Assembly (NCBI RefSeq): GCF_029227915.1
Contig: NC_079882.1
Span: 32,976,001 to 33,040,000, forward strand
Source of the DNA: Hydractinia symbiolongicarpus
Lineage: Eukaryota > Cnidaria > Hydrozoa > Anthoathecata > Hydractiniidae
DNA: 64,000 bases
Reading direction: 5' to 3'
Below, in pieces: positions 23,770 through 36,990 of this stretch. Within the stretch, counting starts at the first letter, position 1, and each line of letters opens with the position of its first letter. The notes under the pieces are model-generated. The model saw only the letters and a program-made list of their open reading frames with translations. It was not told the DNA's origin and did no database searches. Made by a program: the position numbers and the translations under genes.

Positions 23770-26700
23770 TTGGGAAATGAGTTTACTCCCTGGGTACTTT
23801 CTTTGTATACATTCGACTATACGGGCCAAGCGCGGGATTTACGGGAATTCGCAGGTTTTCGTTTTCCGGCGATTAAACCTCTTTCATTAAGCGTCTCATC
23901 AAAAATGGAAACATTTTTGAAAACTACAAGTCTCCTGCGTTTTAGTGGTGAAAAAAAAATTTAAAAAATCGTTCGGGAAATGAGTTTACTCCCTGGGTAC
24001 TTTCTTTGTATACATTCGACTATACGGGCCAAGCCCCGGATTTACGGGAAAACGCGGGGATTCGTTTGCCGGCGATTAAACTGCTTTTATTCAGCGTCTC
24101 ATCAAAAATGAAAACATTTTTGAAAACAACAAGTCTCATGCGTTTTAGTGGTGAAAAAGTAATTTAAAAAATCGTTCGGGAAATGAGTTTACTCCCTGGG
24201 TACTTTCTTTGTATACTTTTGGCTACACGGGCCAAGCCCGGGATTTACGGGAAATCGCGGGTTTTCGTTTCCCGGCGATTAAACTTCTTTTATTCAGCGT
24301 CTCATCAAAAATGAAAACACTTTTAAAAACTACAAGTCTTATGCGTTTTAGTGGTAAAAAAATAATTTAAAAAATCGTTCTGGAAATGAGTTTACTCCCT
24401 GGGTACTTTCTTTGTATACTTTTGACTATACGGGCCGAGTCCGGGATTTAGGGAAATCCGAGTTTTTCGTTTGCCGGCGATTAAACTGCTTTTATTCAGC
24501 GTCTCATCAAAAATGAAAACATTTTTGAAAACTACAAGTCTCATGCGTTTTAGTGGTGAAAAAATAATTTAAAAAATCGTTCTGGAAATGAGTTTACTCC
24601 CTGGGTACTTTCTTTGTATACTTTTGACTATGCGGGCCAAGCCGGGATTTACGGGAAATCGCGGGTTTTCGTTTGCCGGCGATTAAACTGCTTTTATTCA
24701 GCGTCTCATCAAAAATGAAAACATTCTTGAAAACTACAAGTCTCATGCGTTTAGTGGTAAAAAAATAATATAAAAAATCGTTCGGGAAATGAGTTTACTC
24801 CCTGGGTACTTTCTTTGTATACTTTTGACTATACGGGCCAAGCCCGGGATTTACGGGAAATCGCGGGTTTTCGTTTGCCGGCGATTAAACTTCCTTTATT
24901 CAGCGTCTTATCAAAAATGAAAACATTTTTAAAAACTACAAGTCTTATGCGTTTTAGTGGTGAAAAAATAATTTAAAAAATCTTTCTGGAAATGAGTTTA
25001 CTCCTTGGGTACTTTCTTTGTATACTTTTGACTATACGGACCGAGTCTGGGATTTAGGGAAATCGCAGTTTTTCGTTTGCCGGCGATTAAACTGCTTTTA
25101 TTCAGCGTCTCACCAAAAATGAAAACATTTGTGAAAACTACAAGTCTCATGCGTTTTAGTGGTGAAAAAATAATTTAAAAAATCGTTCTGGAAATGAGTT
25201 TACTCACAGGGTACTTTCTTTGTATACATTTGACTATACGTGCCAAGCCCGGGATTTACGGGAAATCGCGGGTTTTCGTTTGCCGGCGATTAAACTGCTT
25301 TTATTCAGCGTCTCATCAAAAATGAAATCATTCTTGAAAACTACAAGTCTCATGCGTTTTAGTGGTGAAATAATAATTTAAAAAATCTTTTGGGAAATGA
25401 GTTTACTCCCTGGGTACTTTCTTTGTATACTTTTGACTATACGGGCCAAGCCCGGGATTAACGGGAAATCGCGGGTTTTCGTTTTCCGGCGATTAAACCT
25501 CTTTCATTAAGCGTCTCATCAAAAATGAAAACATTTTTGAAAACTAAAAGTCTCATGCGTTTTAGTGGTGAAAAAAAAAATTAAAAAATCTTTCTGGAAA
25601 TGAGTTTACTCCTTGGGTACTTTCTTTGTATACTTTTGACTATACAGGCCGAGTCTGGGATTTAGGGAAATCGCAGTTTTTCGTTTGCCGGCGAATAAAC
25701 TGCTTTTATTCAGCGTCTCACCAAAAATGAAAACATTTTTGGAAACTACAAGTCTCATGCGTTTTAGTGGTGAAAAAATAATTTAAAAAATCGTTCGGGA
25801 AATGAGTTTACTCCCTGGGTACTTTTTTTGTATACTTTTGACTATACGGGCCAAGCCCGTGATTTACGGGAAATCGCGGGTTTTCGTTTGCCGGCGATTA
25901 AACTTCTTTTATTCAGCGTCTCATCAAAAATGAAAACATTTTTAAAAACTACAAGTCTCATGCGTTTTAGTGGTGAAAAAATAATTTAAAAAATCGTTCT
26001 GGAAATGAGTTTACTCACAGGGTACTTTCTTTGTATACATTTGACTATACGTGCCAAGCCCGGGATTTACGGGAAATCGCGGGTTTTCGTTTGCCGGCGA
26101 TTAAACTGCTTTTATTCAGCGTCTCATCAAAAATGAAATCATTCTTGAAAACTACAAGTCTCATGCGTTTTAGTGGTGAAATAATAATTTAAAAAATCTT
26201 TTGGGAAATGAGTTTACTCCCTGGGTACTTTCTTTGTATACTTTTGACTATACAGGCCGAGTCCAGGATTTACGGGAAATCGCAGGTTTTCGTTTGCCGG
26301 CGATTAAACTTCTTTTATTCAGCGTCTCATCAAAAATGAAAACATTTTTAAAAACTACAAGTCTCGTGCGTTTTAGTGGTGAAAAAGTAATTTAAAAAAT
26401 CGTTCGGGAAATGAGTTTACTCCCTGGGTACTTTCTTTGTATACTTTTGACTATACGGGCCAAGCCCGGGATTTACGGGATATCGCGGGTTTTCGTTTTC
26501 CGGCGATTAAACCTCTTTTATTAAGCGTCTCATCAAAAATGAAAACATTTTTGAAAACTACAAGTCTCATGCGTTTTAGTGGTGAAAAAAAAATTTAAAA
26601 AATCGTTCGGGAAATGAGTTTACTCCCTGGGTACTTTCTTTGTATACATTCGACTATACGGGCCAAGCCCCGGATTTACGGGAAAACGCGGGATTTCGTT

Positions 26701-27060
26701 TGCCGGCGATTAAACTGCTTTTATTCAGCGTCTCATCAAAAATGAAAACATTTTTGAAAACTACAAGTCTCATGCGTTTTAGTGGTGAAAAAGTAATTTA
26801 AAAAATCGTTCGGGAAATGAGTTTACTCCCTGGGTACTTTCTTTGTATACTTTTGACTATACGGACCAAGCCCGTGATTTACGGGAAATCGCGGGTTTTC
26901 GTTTGCCGGCGATTAAACTGCTTTTATTCAGCGTCTCACCAAAAATGAAAACATTTTTGAAAACTACAAGTCTCATGCGTTTTAGTGGTGAAAAAATAAT
27001 TTAAAAAATCTTTTGGAAAATGACTTTACTCTCTGGGTACTTTCTTTGTATACTTTTGAC
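23763..27060 (+). repeat. Long segmental repeat, copy 2
   Basis: Partner of 15.45-18.94 kb, one monomer shorter. It ends near 27,060, where GCCAAGCCCCGG replaces the expected GCCGAGTCTGGG. Private changes such as GGGATATCGCGGG (near 26,478) and CTCTTTTATTAAG (near 26,513) indicate divergence since duplication. Confidence 0.78.
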
Positions 27061-27830
27061 TATACGGGCCAAGCCCCGGATTTACGGGAAAACGCGGGAT
27101 TTCGTTTGCCGGCGATTAAACTGCTTTTATTCAGCGTCTCATCAAAAATGAAAACATTTTTAAAAACTACAAGTGTCACGCGTTTTAGTGGTGAAAAAGT
27201 AATTTAAAAAATCGTTCGGGAAATGAGTTTACTCCCTGGGTACTTTCTTTGTATACTTTTGACTATACGGGCCAAGCCCGGGATTAACGGGAAATCGCGG
27301 GTTTTCGTTTGCCGGCGATTAAACTTCTTTTATTCAGCGTCTCATCAAAAATGAAAACATTTTTAAAAACTACAAGACTTATGCGTTTTAGTGGTGAAAA
27401 AATAATTTAAAAAATCGTTCTGGAAATGAGTTTACTCACAGGGTACTTTCTTTGTATACATTCGACTATACGGGCCAAGCCCGGGATTTACGGGAAATCG
27501 CGGGTTTTCGTTTTCCGGCGATTAAACCTCTTTCATTAAGCGTCTCATCAAAAATGAAAACATTTTTGAAAACTACAAGTCTCATGCGTTTTAGTGGTGA
27601 AAAAAAAATTTAAAAATCGTTCGGGAAATGAGTTTACTCCCTGGGTACTTTCTTTGTATACATTCGACTATACGGGCCAAGCCCCGGATTTACGGGAAAA
27701 CGCGGGATTTCGTTTGCCAGCGATTAAACTGCTTTTATTCAGCGTCTCATTAAAAATGAAAACATTTTTGAAAACTACAAGTCTCATGCGTTTTAGTGGT
27801 GAAAAAAAAATTTAAAAAATCGTTCGGGAA

Positions 27831-27873
27831 ATGCGTTTAGTCCCTGGGTACTTTCTTTGTATACATTCGACTT
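27831..27873. other. Strand-switch junction of the two arms
   Basis: Forward sequence runs to ATACATTCGACT (27,861-27,872) and is followed at once by TTCCAGAACG (27,873 on), which belongs to a reversed monomer. At most one or two bases are shared at the join and there is no inserted sequence. CGTTCGGGAA (27,821-27,830) pairs with TTCCAGAACG, so the arms fold back around a 42-nt loop at 27,831-27,872. The last forward monomer also has GCGTTTAGTC in place of GAGTTTACTC. A foldback-type inverted duplication is the likely origin. An assembly or library inversion artefact is the alternative. Confidence 0.85.
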
Positions 27874-28276
27874 TCCAGAACGATTTTTTTAATTATTTTT
27901 TCACCACTAAAACGCATAAGACTTGTAGTTTTTAAAAATGTTTTCATTTTTGATGAGACGCTGAATAAAAGAAGTTTAATCGCCGGCAAACGAAAACCCG
28001 CGATTTCCCGTAAATCCCGGGCTTGGCTAGTATAGTCAAAAGTATACAAAGAAAGTACCCAGGGAGTAAACTCATTTCCCGAACGATTTTTTAAATTACT
28101 TTTTCACAACTAAAACGCATGAGACTTGTAGTTTTCAAAAATGTTTTCATTTTTGATGAGACGCTGAATAAAAGCAGTTTAATCGCCGGCAAACGAAATC
28201 CCGCGTTTTCCCGTAAATCCGGGGCTTGACCCGTATAGTCGAATGTATACAAAGAAAGTACAAAGGGAGTAAACTC

Positions 28277-28479
28277 ATTTCCCGAACGATTTTTTAAATT
28301 ATTTTTTCACCACTAAAACGCATGAGGCTTGTAGTTTTCAAAAATGTTTTCATTTTTGATGAGACGCTGAATAAAAGAAGTTTAATCGCCGGCAAACGAA
28401 AACCCGCGATTTCCCGTAAATCCCGGGCTTGGCCCGTATAGTCAAAAGTATACAAAGAAAGTACCCAAGAAGTAAACTC
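28277..28479 (-). repeat. Representative 203-bp reverse monomer
   Basis: A full-length monomer just right of the strand switch, reverse complement of the left-arm unit, ending GTAAACTC. It carries GCATGAGGCTTG where most copies have GCATGAGACTTG. The four C-runs of the GC-rich core lie at 28,403-28,435 and the GCCGGC palindrome just before it. It shows that unit length is unchanged across the orientation flip. Confidence 0.85.
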
Positions 28480-31119
28480 ATTTCCCGAACGATTTTTTAA
28501 ATTACTTTTTCACCACTAAAACGCATGAGACTTGTAGTTTTCAAAAATGTTTTCATTTTTGATGAGACGCTGAATAAAAGCAGTTTAATCGCTGGCAAAC
28601 TAAATCCCGCGTTTTCCCGTAAATCCGGGGCTTGGCCCACATAGTCGAATGTATACAAAGAAAGTACCCAGGGAGTAAACTCATTTCCCGAACGATTTTT
28701 TAAATTTTTTTTTCACCACTCAAACGCATGAGACTTGTAGTTTTCAAAAATGTTTTCATTTTTGATGAGACGCTTAATGAAAGAGGTTTAATCGCCGGAA
28801 AACGAAAACCCGCGATTTCCCGTAAATCCCGGGCTTGGCCCGTAAAGTCGAATGTATACAAAGAAAGTACCCTGTGAGTAAACTCATTTCAAGAACGATT
28901 TTTTAAATTATTTTTTCACCACTAAAACGCATAAGACTTGTAGTTTTTAAAAATGTTTTCATTTTTGATGAGACGCTGAATAAAAGAAGTTTAATCGCCG
29001 GCAAACGAAAACCCGCGATTTCCCGTAAATCCCGGCTTGGCCCGTATAGTCAAAAGTATACAAATAAAGTACCCAGGGAGTAAACTCATTTCCCGAACGA
29101 TTTTTTAAATTACTTTTTCACCACTAAAACGCATGAGACTTGTAGTTTTCAAAAATGTTTTCATTTTTGATGAGACGCTGAATAAAAGAAGTTTAATCGC
29201 CGGCAAACGAAAACCCGCGATTTCCCGTAAATCCCGGGCTTGGCCCGTATAGTCAAAAGTATACAAATAAAGTACCCAGGGAGTAAACTCATTTCCCGAA
29301 CGATTTTTTAAATTACTTTTTCACCACTAAAACGCATGAGACTTGTAGTTTTTAAAAATGTTTTCATTTTTGATGAGACGCTGAATAAAAGAAGTTTAAT
29401 CGCCGGCAAACGAAAACCTGCGATTTCCCGTAAATCCTGGACTCGGCCCGTATAGTCAAAAGTATACAAAGAAAGTACCCAGGGAGTAAAGTCATTTCCC
29501 AAACGATTTTTTAAATCATTATTTCACCACTAAAACGCATGAAACTTGTAGTTTTCAAGAATGTTTTCATTTTTGATGAGACGCTGAATAAAAGCAGTTT
29601 AATCGCCGGCAAACGAAAACCCGCGATTTCCCGTAAATCCCGGGCTTGGCACGTATAGTCGAATGTATACAAAGAAAGTACCCTGTGAGTAAACTCATTT
29701 CCGGAACGATTTTTTAAATTATTATTTCACCACTAAAACGCATGAGACTTGTAGTTTTCAAGAATGTTTTCATTTTTTGATGAGACGCGGAATAAAAGCA
29801 GTTTCATCTCCGGCAAACAAAAACCCGCGATTTCCCGTAAATCCTGGGCTTGGCCCGTATAGTCAAAAGTATACAAAGAAAGTACCCAGGGAGTAAACTC
29901 ATTTCCCGAACGATTTTTTAAATTATTTTTTCACCACTAAAACGCATGAGACTTGTAGTTTTCAAAAATGTTTTCATTTTTGATGAGACGCTGAATAAAA
30001 GCAGTTTAATCGCCGGCAAACGAAAACCTGCGATTTCCCTAAATCCGGGACTCGGCCCGTATAGTCAAAAGTATACAAAGAAAGTACCCAGGTAGTAAAC
30101 TCATTTCCAGAACGATTTTTTAAAATATTTCTTCACCACTAAAACGCATAAGACTTGTAGTTTTTAAAAATGTTTTCATTTTTGATGAGACGCTGAATAA
30201 AAGAAGTTTAATCCCCGGCAAACGAAAACCCGCGATTTCCCGTAAATCCCGGGCTTGGCCCGTATAGTCAAAAGTATACAAAGAAAGTACCCAGGGAGTA
30301 AACTCATTTCCCGAACGGTTTTTTAAATTACTTTTTCACCACTAAAACGCATGAGACTTGTAGTTTTTAAAAATGTTTTTATTTTTGATGAGACGCTGAA
30401 TAAAAGAAGTTTAATCGACGGCAAACGAAAACCCGCGATTTTCCGTAAATCCCGGGCTTGGCCCGTATAGTCAAAAGTATACAAAGAAAGTACCCAGGGA
30501 GTAAACTCATTTCCCGAACGATTTTTTAAATTACTTTTTCACCACTAAAATGCATGACACTTGTAGTTTTTAAAAATGTTTTCATTTTTGATGAAACCCT
30601 GAATAAAAGAAGTTTAATCGCCGGCAAACGAAATCCCGCGTTTTCCCGTAAATCCCGGGCTTGGCCCGTATAGTCAAAAGTATACAAAGAAAGTACCCAG
30701 GGAGTAAACTCATTTCACGAACGATTTTTTAAATTTTTTTTTCACCACTAAAACGCATGAGACTTGTAGTTTTCAAAAATGTTTTCATTTTTAATGAGAC
30801 GCTGAATAAAAGAAGTTTAATCGCCGGCAAACGAAAACCCGCGATTTCCCGTAAATCCCGGGCTTGGCCCGTATAGTCAAAAGTATACAAAGAAAGTACC
30901 CAGGGAGTAAACTCATTTCCCGAACGATTTTTTAAATTACTTTTTCACCACTAAAACGCATAAGACTTGTAGTTTTTAAAAATGTTTTCATTTTTGATGA
31001 GACGCTGAATAAAAGAAGTTTAATCGCCGGCAAACGAAAACCCGCGATTTCCCGTAAATCCCGGCTTGGCCCGTATAGTCAAAAGTATACAAAGAAAGTA
31101 CCCAGGGAGTAAACTCATT

Positions 31120-32316
31120 TCCCGAACGATTTTTTAAATTATTTTTTCACCACTAAAACGCATAAGACTTGTAGTTTTCAAAAATGTTTTCATTTTTGAT
31201 GAGACGCTTAATGAAAGAGGTTTAATCGCAGGAAAACGAAAACCCGCGATTTCCCGTAAATCCCGGGTTTGGCCCGTATAGTCGAATGTATACAAAGAAA
31301 GTACCCTGTGAGTAAACTCATTTCAAGAACGATTTTTTAAATTATTTTTTCACCACTAAAACGCATAAGACTTGTAGTTTTTAAAAATGTTTTCATTTTT
31401 GATGGGACGCTGAATAAAAGAAGTTTAATCGCCGGCAAACGAAAACCCGCGATTTCCCGTAAATCCCGGCTTGGCCCGTATAGTCAAAAGTATACAAAGA
31501 AAGTACCCAGGGAGTAAACTCATTTCCCGAACGATTTTTTAAATTATTTTTTCACCACTAAAACGCATGAGACTTGTAGTTTTCAAAAATGTTTTCATTT
31601 TTGATGAGACGCTGAATAAAAGAAGTTTAATCGCCGGCAAACGAAAACCCGCGATTTCCCGTAAAACCTGGGCTTGGCCCGTATAGTCAAAAGTATACAA
31701 AGAAAGTACCCAGGGAGTAAACTCTTTTCCCGAACGATTTTTTAAATTACTTTTTCACCACTAAAACGCATGAGACTTTTAGTTTTTAAAAATGTTTTCA
31801 TTTTTGATGAGACGCTGAATAAAAGAAGTTTAATCGCCGGCAAACGAAAACCTGCGATTTCCCGTAAATCCTGGACTCGGCCCGTATAGTCAAAAGTATA
31901 CAAAGAAAGTACCCTGTGAGTAAACTCATTTCCGGAACGATTTTTTAAATTATTTTTTCACCACTAAAACGCATAAAACTTGTAGTTTTTAAAAATGTTT
32001 TCATTTTTGATGAGACGCTGAATAAAAGAAGTTAACCCGCGATTTCCTGTAAATCCCAGCTTGGCCCGTATAGTCAAAAGTATACAAAGAAAGTACCCAG
32101 GGAGTAAACTCATGTCCCGAACGATTTTTTAAATTATTTTTTCACCACTAAAACGCATGAGACTTGTAGTTTTCAAAAAGGTTTTCATTTTTGATGAGAC
32201 GCTGAATAAAAGCAGTTTAATTGCCGGCAACCGAAAACCTGCGATTTCCCTAAATCCCGGACTCGGCCCGTATAGTCAAAAGTATACAAAGAAAGTACCC
32301 AGGGAGTAAACTCATT
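31120..32316 (-). repeat. 1,197-bp tandem duplication, copy 1
   Basis: Six monomers (one carrying the 18-bp deletion). Markers repeat at a constant 1,197-bp offset: CGCTTAATG 31,205 and 32,402; GATGGGACG 31,401 and 32,598; GTAAAACCTGGG 31,661 and 32,858; GTTAACCCGCG 32,031 and 33,228; CAAAAAGG 32,174 and 33,371. I saw no difference between the copies in the compared stretches, so the duplication looks recent. Confidence 0.88.
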
Positions 32317-33513
32317 TCCCGAACGATTTTTTAAATTATTTTTTCACCACTAAAACGCATAAGACTTGTAGTTTTCAAAAATGTTTTCATTTTTGATGAG
32401 ACGCTTAATGAAAGAGGTTTAATCGCAGGAAAACGAAAACCCGCGATTTCCCGTAAATCCCGGGTTTGGCCCGTATAGTCGAATGTATACAAAGAAAGTA
32501 CCCTGTGAGTAAACTCATTTCAAGAACGATTTTTTAAATTATTTTTTCACCACTAAAACGCATAAGACTTGTAGTTTTTAAAAATGTTTTCATTTTTGAT
32601 GGGACGCTGAATAAAAGAAGTTTAATCGCCGGCAAACGAAAACCCGCGATTTCCCGTAAATCCCGGCTTGGCCCGTATAGTCAAAAGTATACAAAGAAAG
32701 TACCCAGGGAGTAAACTCATTTCCCGAACGATTTTTTAAATTATTTTTTCACCACTAAAACGCATGAGACTTGTAGTTTTCAAAAATGTTTTCATTTTTG
32801 ATGAGACGCTGAATAAAAGAAGTTTAATCGCCGGCAAACGAAAACCCGCGATTTCCCGTAAAACCTGGGCTTGGCCCGTATAGTCAAAAGTATACAAAGA
32901 AAGTACCCAGGGAGTAAACTCTTTTCCCGAACGATTTTTTAAATTACTTTTTCACCACTAAAACGCATGAGACTTTTAGTTTTTAAAAATGTTTTCATTT
33001 TTGATGAGACGCTGAATAAAAGAAGTTTAATCGCCGGCAAACGAAAACCTGCGATTTCCCGTAAATCCTGGACTCGGCCCGTATAGTCAAAAGTATACAA
33101 AGAAAGTACCCTGTGAGTAAACTCATTTCCGGAACGATTTTTTAAATTATTTTTTCACCACTAAAACGCATAAAACTTGTAGTTTTTAAAAATGTTTTCA
33201 TTTTTGATGAGACGCTGAATAAAAGAAGTTAACCCGCGATTTCCTGTAAATCCCAGCTTGGCCCGTATAGTCAAAAGTATACAAAGAAAGTACCCAGGGA
33301 GTAAACTCATGTCCCGAACGATTTTTTAAATTATTTTTTCACCACTAAAACGCATGAGACTTGTAGTTTTCAAAAAGGTTTTCATTTTTGATGAGACGCT
33401 GAATAAAAGCAGTTTAATTGCCGGCAACCGAAAACCTGCGATTTCCCTAAATCCCGGACTCGGCCCGTATAGTCAAAAGTATACAAAGAAAGTACCCAGG
33501 GAGTAAACTCATT
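32317..33513 (-). repeat. 1,197-bp tandem duplication, copy 2
   Basis: Second copy, ending where TTTCCAGAACG (near 33,512) replaces the TTTCCCGAACG that starts copy 2. A related segment near 37.2-38.1 kb has the same order but lacks the GTAAAACCTGGG monomer (distance between CGCTTAATG and GTTAAC is 623 bp instead of 826). Confidence 0.86.
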
Positions 33514-34893
33514 TCCAGAACGATTTTTTAAATTATTTTTTCACCACTAAAACGCATAAGACTTGTAGTTTTTAAAAATGTTTTCATTTTTGATGAGACG
33601 CTGAATAAAAGACGTTTAATCGCCGGCAAACGAAAACCTGCGATTTCCCGTAAATCCCGGGCTTGGCCCGTATAGTCAAAAGTATACAAAGAAAGTACCC
33701 AGGGAGTAAACTCATTTCCCGAACGATTTTTTATATTATTTTTTTACCACTAAACGCATGAGACTTGTAGTTTTCAAAAATATTTTCATATTTGATGGGA
33801 CGCTGAATAAAAGAATTTTAATCGCCGGCAAACGAAAACCCGCGATTTCCGTAAATCCCGGGCTTGGCCCGTATAGTCAAAAGTATACAAGGAAAGTACC
33901 CAGGGAGTAAACTCATTTCCCGAACGATTTTTTAAATTACTTTTTCACCACTAAAACGCATGAGACTTGTAGTTTTCAAAAATGTTTTCATTTTTGATGA
34001 GACGCTGAATAAAAGCAGTTTAATCGCCGGCAAACGAAATCCCGCGTTTTCCCGTAAGTCCGGGGCTTGGCCCGTATAGTCGAATGTATACAAAGAAAGT
34101 ACCCAGGGAGTAAACTCATTTCCCGAACGATTTTTTAAATTACTTTTTCACCACTAAAACGCATGAGACTTGTAGTTTTCAAAAATGTTTTTATTTTTGA
34201 TGAGACGCTGAATAAAAGAAGTTTAATCGCCGGCAAACGAAAACCCGCGATTTCCCGTAAATCCCGGGCTTGGCCCGTATAGTCAAAAGTATACAAAGAA
34301 AGTACCCAGGGAGTAAACTCATTTCCAGAACGATTTTATAAATTACTTTTTCACCACTAAAACGCATGAGACTTGTAGTTTTAAAAAATGTTTTCATTTT
34401 TGATGAGACGCTGAATAAAAGCAGTTTAATCGCTAGCAAACTAAATCCCGCGTTTTCCCGTAAATCCTGGGCTTGGCCCGCATAGTCGAATGTATACAAA
34501 GAAAGTACCCAGGGAGTAAACTCATTTCCCGAACGATTTTTTAAATTTTTTTTTCACTACTAAAACGCATGAGACTTGTAGTTTTCAAAAATGTTTTCAT
34601 TTTTGATGAGACGCTTAATGAAAGAGGTTTAATCGCCGGAAAACGAAAACCCGCGATTTCCCGTAAATCCCGGGTTTGGCCCGTATAGTCGAATGTATAC
34701 AAAGAAAGTACCCTGTGAGTAAACTCATTTCAAGAACGATTTTTTAAATTAATTTTTCACCACTAAAACGCATGAGACTTGTAGTTTTCAAAAATGTTTT
34801 CATTTTTGATGAGACGCTGAATAAAAGCAGTTTAATCGCCGGCAAACGAAATCCCGCATTTTCCCGTAAATCCGGGGCTTGGCCCGTATAGTC
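33030..34893 (-). repeat. Right-arm higher-order block R1
   Basis: Matches 37,672-39,535 at an offset of 4,642 bp: AAGACGTTT 33,610 and 38,252, GTTAACCCG 33,228 and 37,870, the GCTAGCAAACTAAATCCC monomer near 34,432 and 39,074. Part of it (about 33.58-34.55 kb) also recurs 1,419 bp downstream, at about 35.00-35.97 kb, seven monomers away. Confidence 0.78.
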
Positions 34894-34999
34894 GAATGTA
34901 TACAAAGAAAGTACCCAGGGAGTAAACTCATTTCCCGAATGATTTTTTAAATTTTTTTTTCACCACTAAAACGCATGAGACTTGTAGTTTTCAAAAATG

Positions 35000-36990
35000 T
35001 TTTCATTTTTGATGAGACGCTGAATAAAAGACGTTTAATCGCCGGCAAACGAAAACCTGCGATTTCCCGTAAATCCCGGGCTTGGCCCGTATAGTCAAAA
35101 GTATACAAAGAAAGTACCCAGGGAGTAAACTCATTTCCCGAACGATTTTTTATATTATTTTTTTACCACTAAACGCATGAGACTTGTAGTTTTCAAAAAT
35201 ATTTTCATATTTGATGGGACGCTGAATAAAAGAAGTTTAATCGCCGGCAAACGAAAACCCGCGATTTCCGTAAATCCCGGGCTTGGCCCGTATAGTCAAA
35301 AGTATACAAAGAAAGTACCCAGGGAGTAAACTCATTTCCCGAACGATTTTTTAAATTACTTTTTCACCACTAAAACGCACGAGACTTGTAGTTTTCAAAA
35401 ATGTTTTCATTTTTGATGAGACGCTGAATAAAAGCAGTTTAATCGCCGGCAAACGAAATCCCGCGTTTTCCCGTAAATCCGGGGCTTGGCCCGTATAGTC
35501 GAATGTATACAAAGAAAGTACCCAGGGAGTAAACTCATTTCCCGAACGATTTTTTAAATTACTTTTTCACCACTAAAACGCATGAGACTTGTAGTTTTCA
35601 AAAATGTTTTTATTTTTGATGAGACGCTGAATAAAAGAAGTTTAATCGCCGGCAAACGAAAACCCGCGATTTCCCGTAAATCCCGGGCTTGGCCCGCATA
35701 GTCAAAAGTATACAAAGAAAGTACCCAGGGAGTAAACTCATTTCCCGAACGATTTTTTAAATTACTTTTTCACCACTAAAACGCATGAGACTTGTAGTTT
35801 TAAAAAATGTTTTCATTTTTGATGAGACGCTGAATAAAAGCAGTTTAATCGCTAGCAAACTAAATCCCGCGTTTTCCCGTAAATCCTGGGCTTGGCCCGC
35901 ATAGTCGAATGTATACAAAGAAAGTACCCAGGGAGTAAACTCATTTCCCGAACGATTTTTTAAATTTTTTTTTCACTACTAAAACGCATGAGACTTGTAG
36001 TTTTCAAAAATGTTTTCATTTTTGATGAGACGCTGAATAAAAGCAGTTTAATCGCCGGCAAACGAAATCCCGCGTTTTCCCGTAAATCCGGGGCTTGGCC
36101 CGTATAGTCGAATGTATACAAAGAAAGTACCCAGGGAGTAAACTCATTTCCCGAACGATTTTTTAAATTTTTTTTTCACCACTAAAACGCATGAGACTTG
36201 TAGTTTTCAAAAATGTTTTCATTTTTGATGAGACGCTGAATAAAAGAAGTTTAATCGCAGGCAAACGAAAACCCGCGATTTCCCGTAAATCCCGGGCTTG
36301 GCCCGTATAGTCAAAAGTATACAAAGAAAGTACCCAGGGAGTAAACTCATTTCCCGAAAGATTTTTTAAATTACTTTTTCACCACTAAAACGCATGAGAC
36401 TTGTAGTTTTCAAAAATGTTTTCATTTTTGATGAGACGCTGAATAAAAGCAGTTTAATCGCTGGCAAACTAAATCCCGCGTTTTCCCGTAAATCCTGGGC
36501 TTGGCCCGCATAGTCGAATGTATACAAAGAAAGTACCCTGTGAGTAAACTCATTTCAAAAACGATTTTTTAAATTATTTTTTCACCACTAAAACGCATAA
36601 GACTTGTAGTTTTTAAAAATGTTTTCATTTTTGATGAGACGCTGAATAAAAGAAGTTTAATCGCCGGCAAACGAAAACCCGCGATTTCCCGTAAATCCCG
36701 GCTTGGCCCGTATAGTCAAAAGTATACAAAGAAAGTACCCAGGGAGTAAACTCATTTCCCGAACGATTTTTTAAATTATTTTTTCACCACTAAAACGCAT
36801 GAGACTTGTAGTTTTCAAAAATGTTTTCATTTTTGATGAGACGCTGAATAAAAGAAGTTTAATCGCCGGCAAACGAAAACCCGCGATTTCCCGTAAAACC
36901 TGGGCTTGGCCCGTATAGTCAAAAGTATACAAAGAAAGTACCCAGGGAGTAAACTCATTTCCCGAACGATTTTTTAAATTACTTTTTCAC
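35000..36990 (-). repeat. Right-arm higher-order block R2
   Basis: Matches about 39,535-41,430 at an offset of 4,439 bp: TATATTATT at 35,151 and 39,590, CGCAGGCAAACG at 36,255 and 40,694, TTTCAAAAACG near 36,553 and 40,992. Two internal monomers differ (35.6-36.0 against 40.1-40.4 kb), consistent with local conversion. Confidence 0.72.

Larger units (their letters stand above)
1..27872 (+). repeat. Left arm: forward-oriented satellite monomers
   Basis: About 137 monomers, all reading in the forward sense apart from three short inverted inserts near 4.4, 10.3 and 12.3 kb. Several variants appear only in this arm: TACTTGCTTTG in place of TACTTTCTTTG (first at 476-486), ATGGAAAC downstream of a TTTCATTAAGCG block, and TTAGGGAAATCC. 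Monomer families keep a fixed order over kilobases, so the array evolved by copying multi-monomer blocks rather than single units. No open frame in it has gene-like properties. Confidence 0.96.
27225..28886. repeat. Mirror-ordered monomers flanking the strand switch
   Basis: Left of the junction the order is Z (27,225-27,427, ACTTATGCG type), X (27,428-27,629, CTCACAGGG with CTCTTTCATTAAG) and Y (27,630-27,832, GTTTGCCAGCG with AAACGCGGGATTTCG). Right of it, reading outward, Y' (28,480-28,682, CGCTGGCAAAC), X' (28,683-28,885) and Z' (from 28,886) appear reversed in matching order. The centre of this symmetry lies near 28,156, about 305 bp right of the foldback centre at 27,851. The arms are therefore out of register by 609 bp, exactly three monomers. 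Private differences between partners show age. Confidence 0.65.

Noticed and set aside
27831-27873. Strand switch as a simple foldback-read chimera
   Set aside because: A chimeric read would give mirror-identical arms right at the junction. Here the first right-hand monomers belong to a different family from the last left-hand ones and the mirror order is shifted by three monomers. Not fully excluded; raw reads would decide.
27979-27990. AATAAA polyadenylation signal in every right-arm monomer
   Set aside because: It is part of the repeat (GCTGAATAAAAG), with no gene upstream. Its recurrence carries no transcript information.
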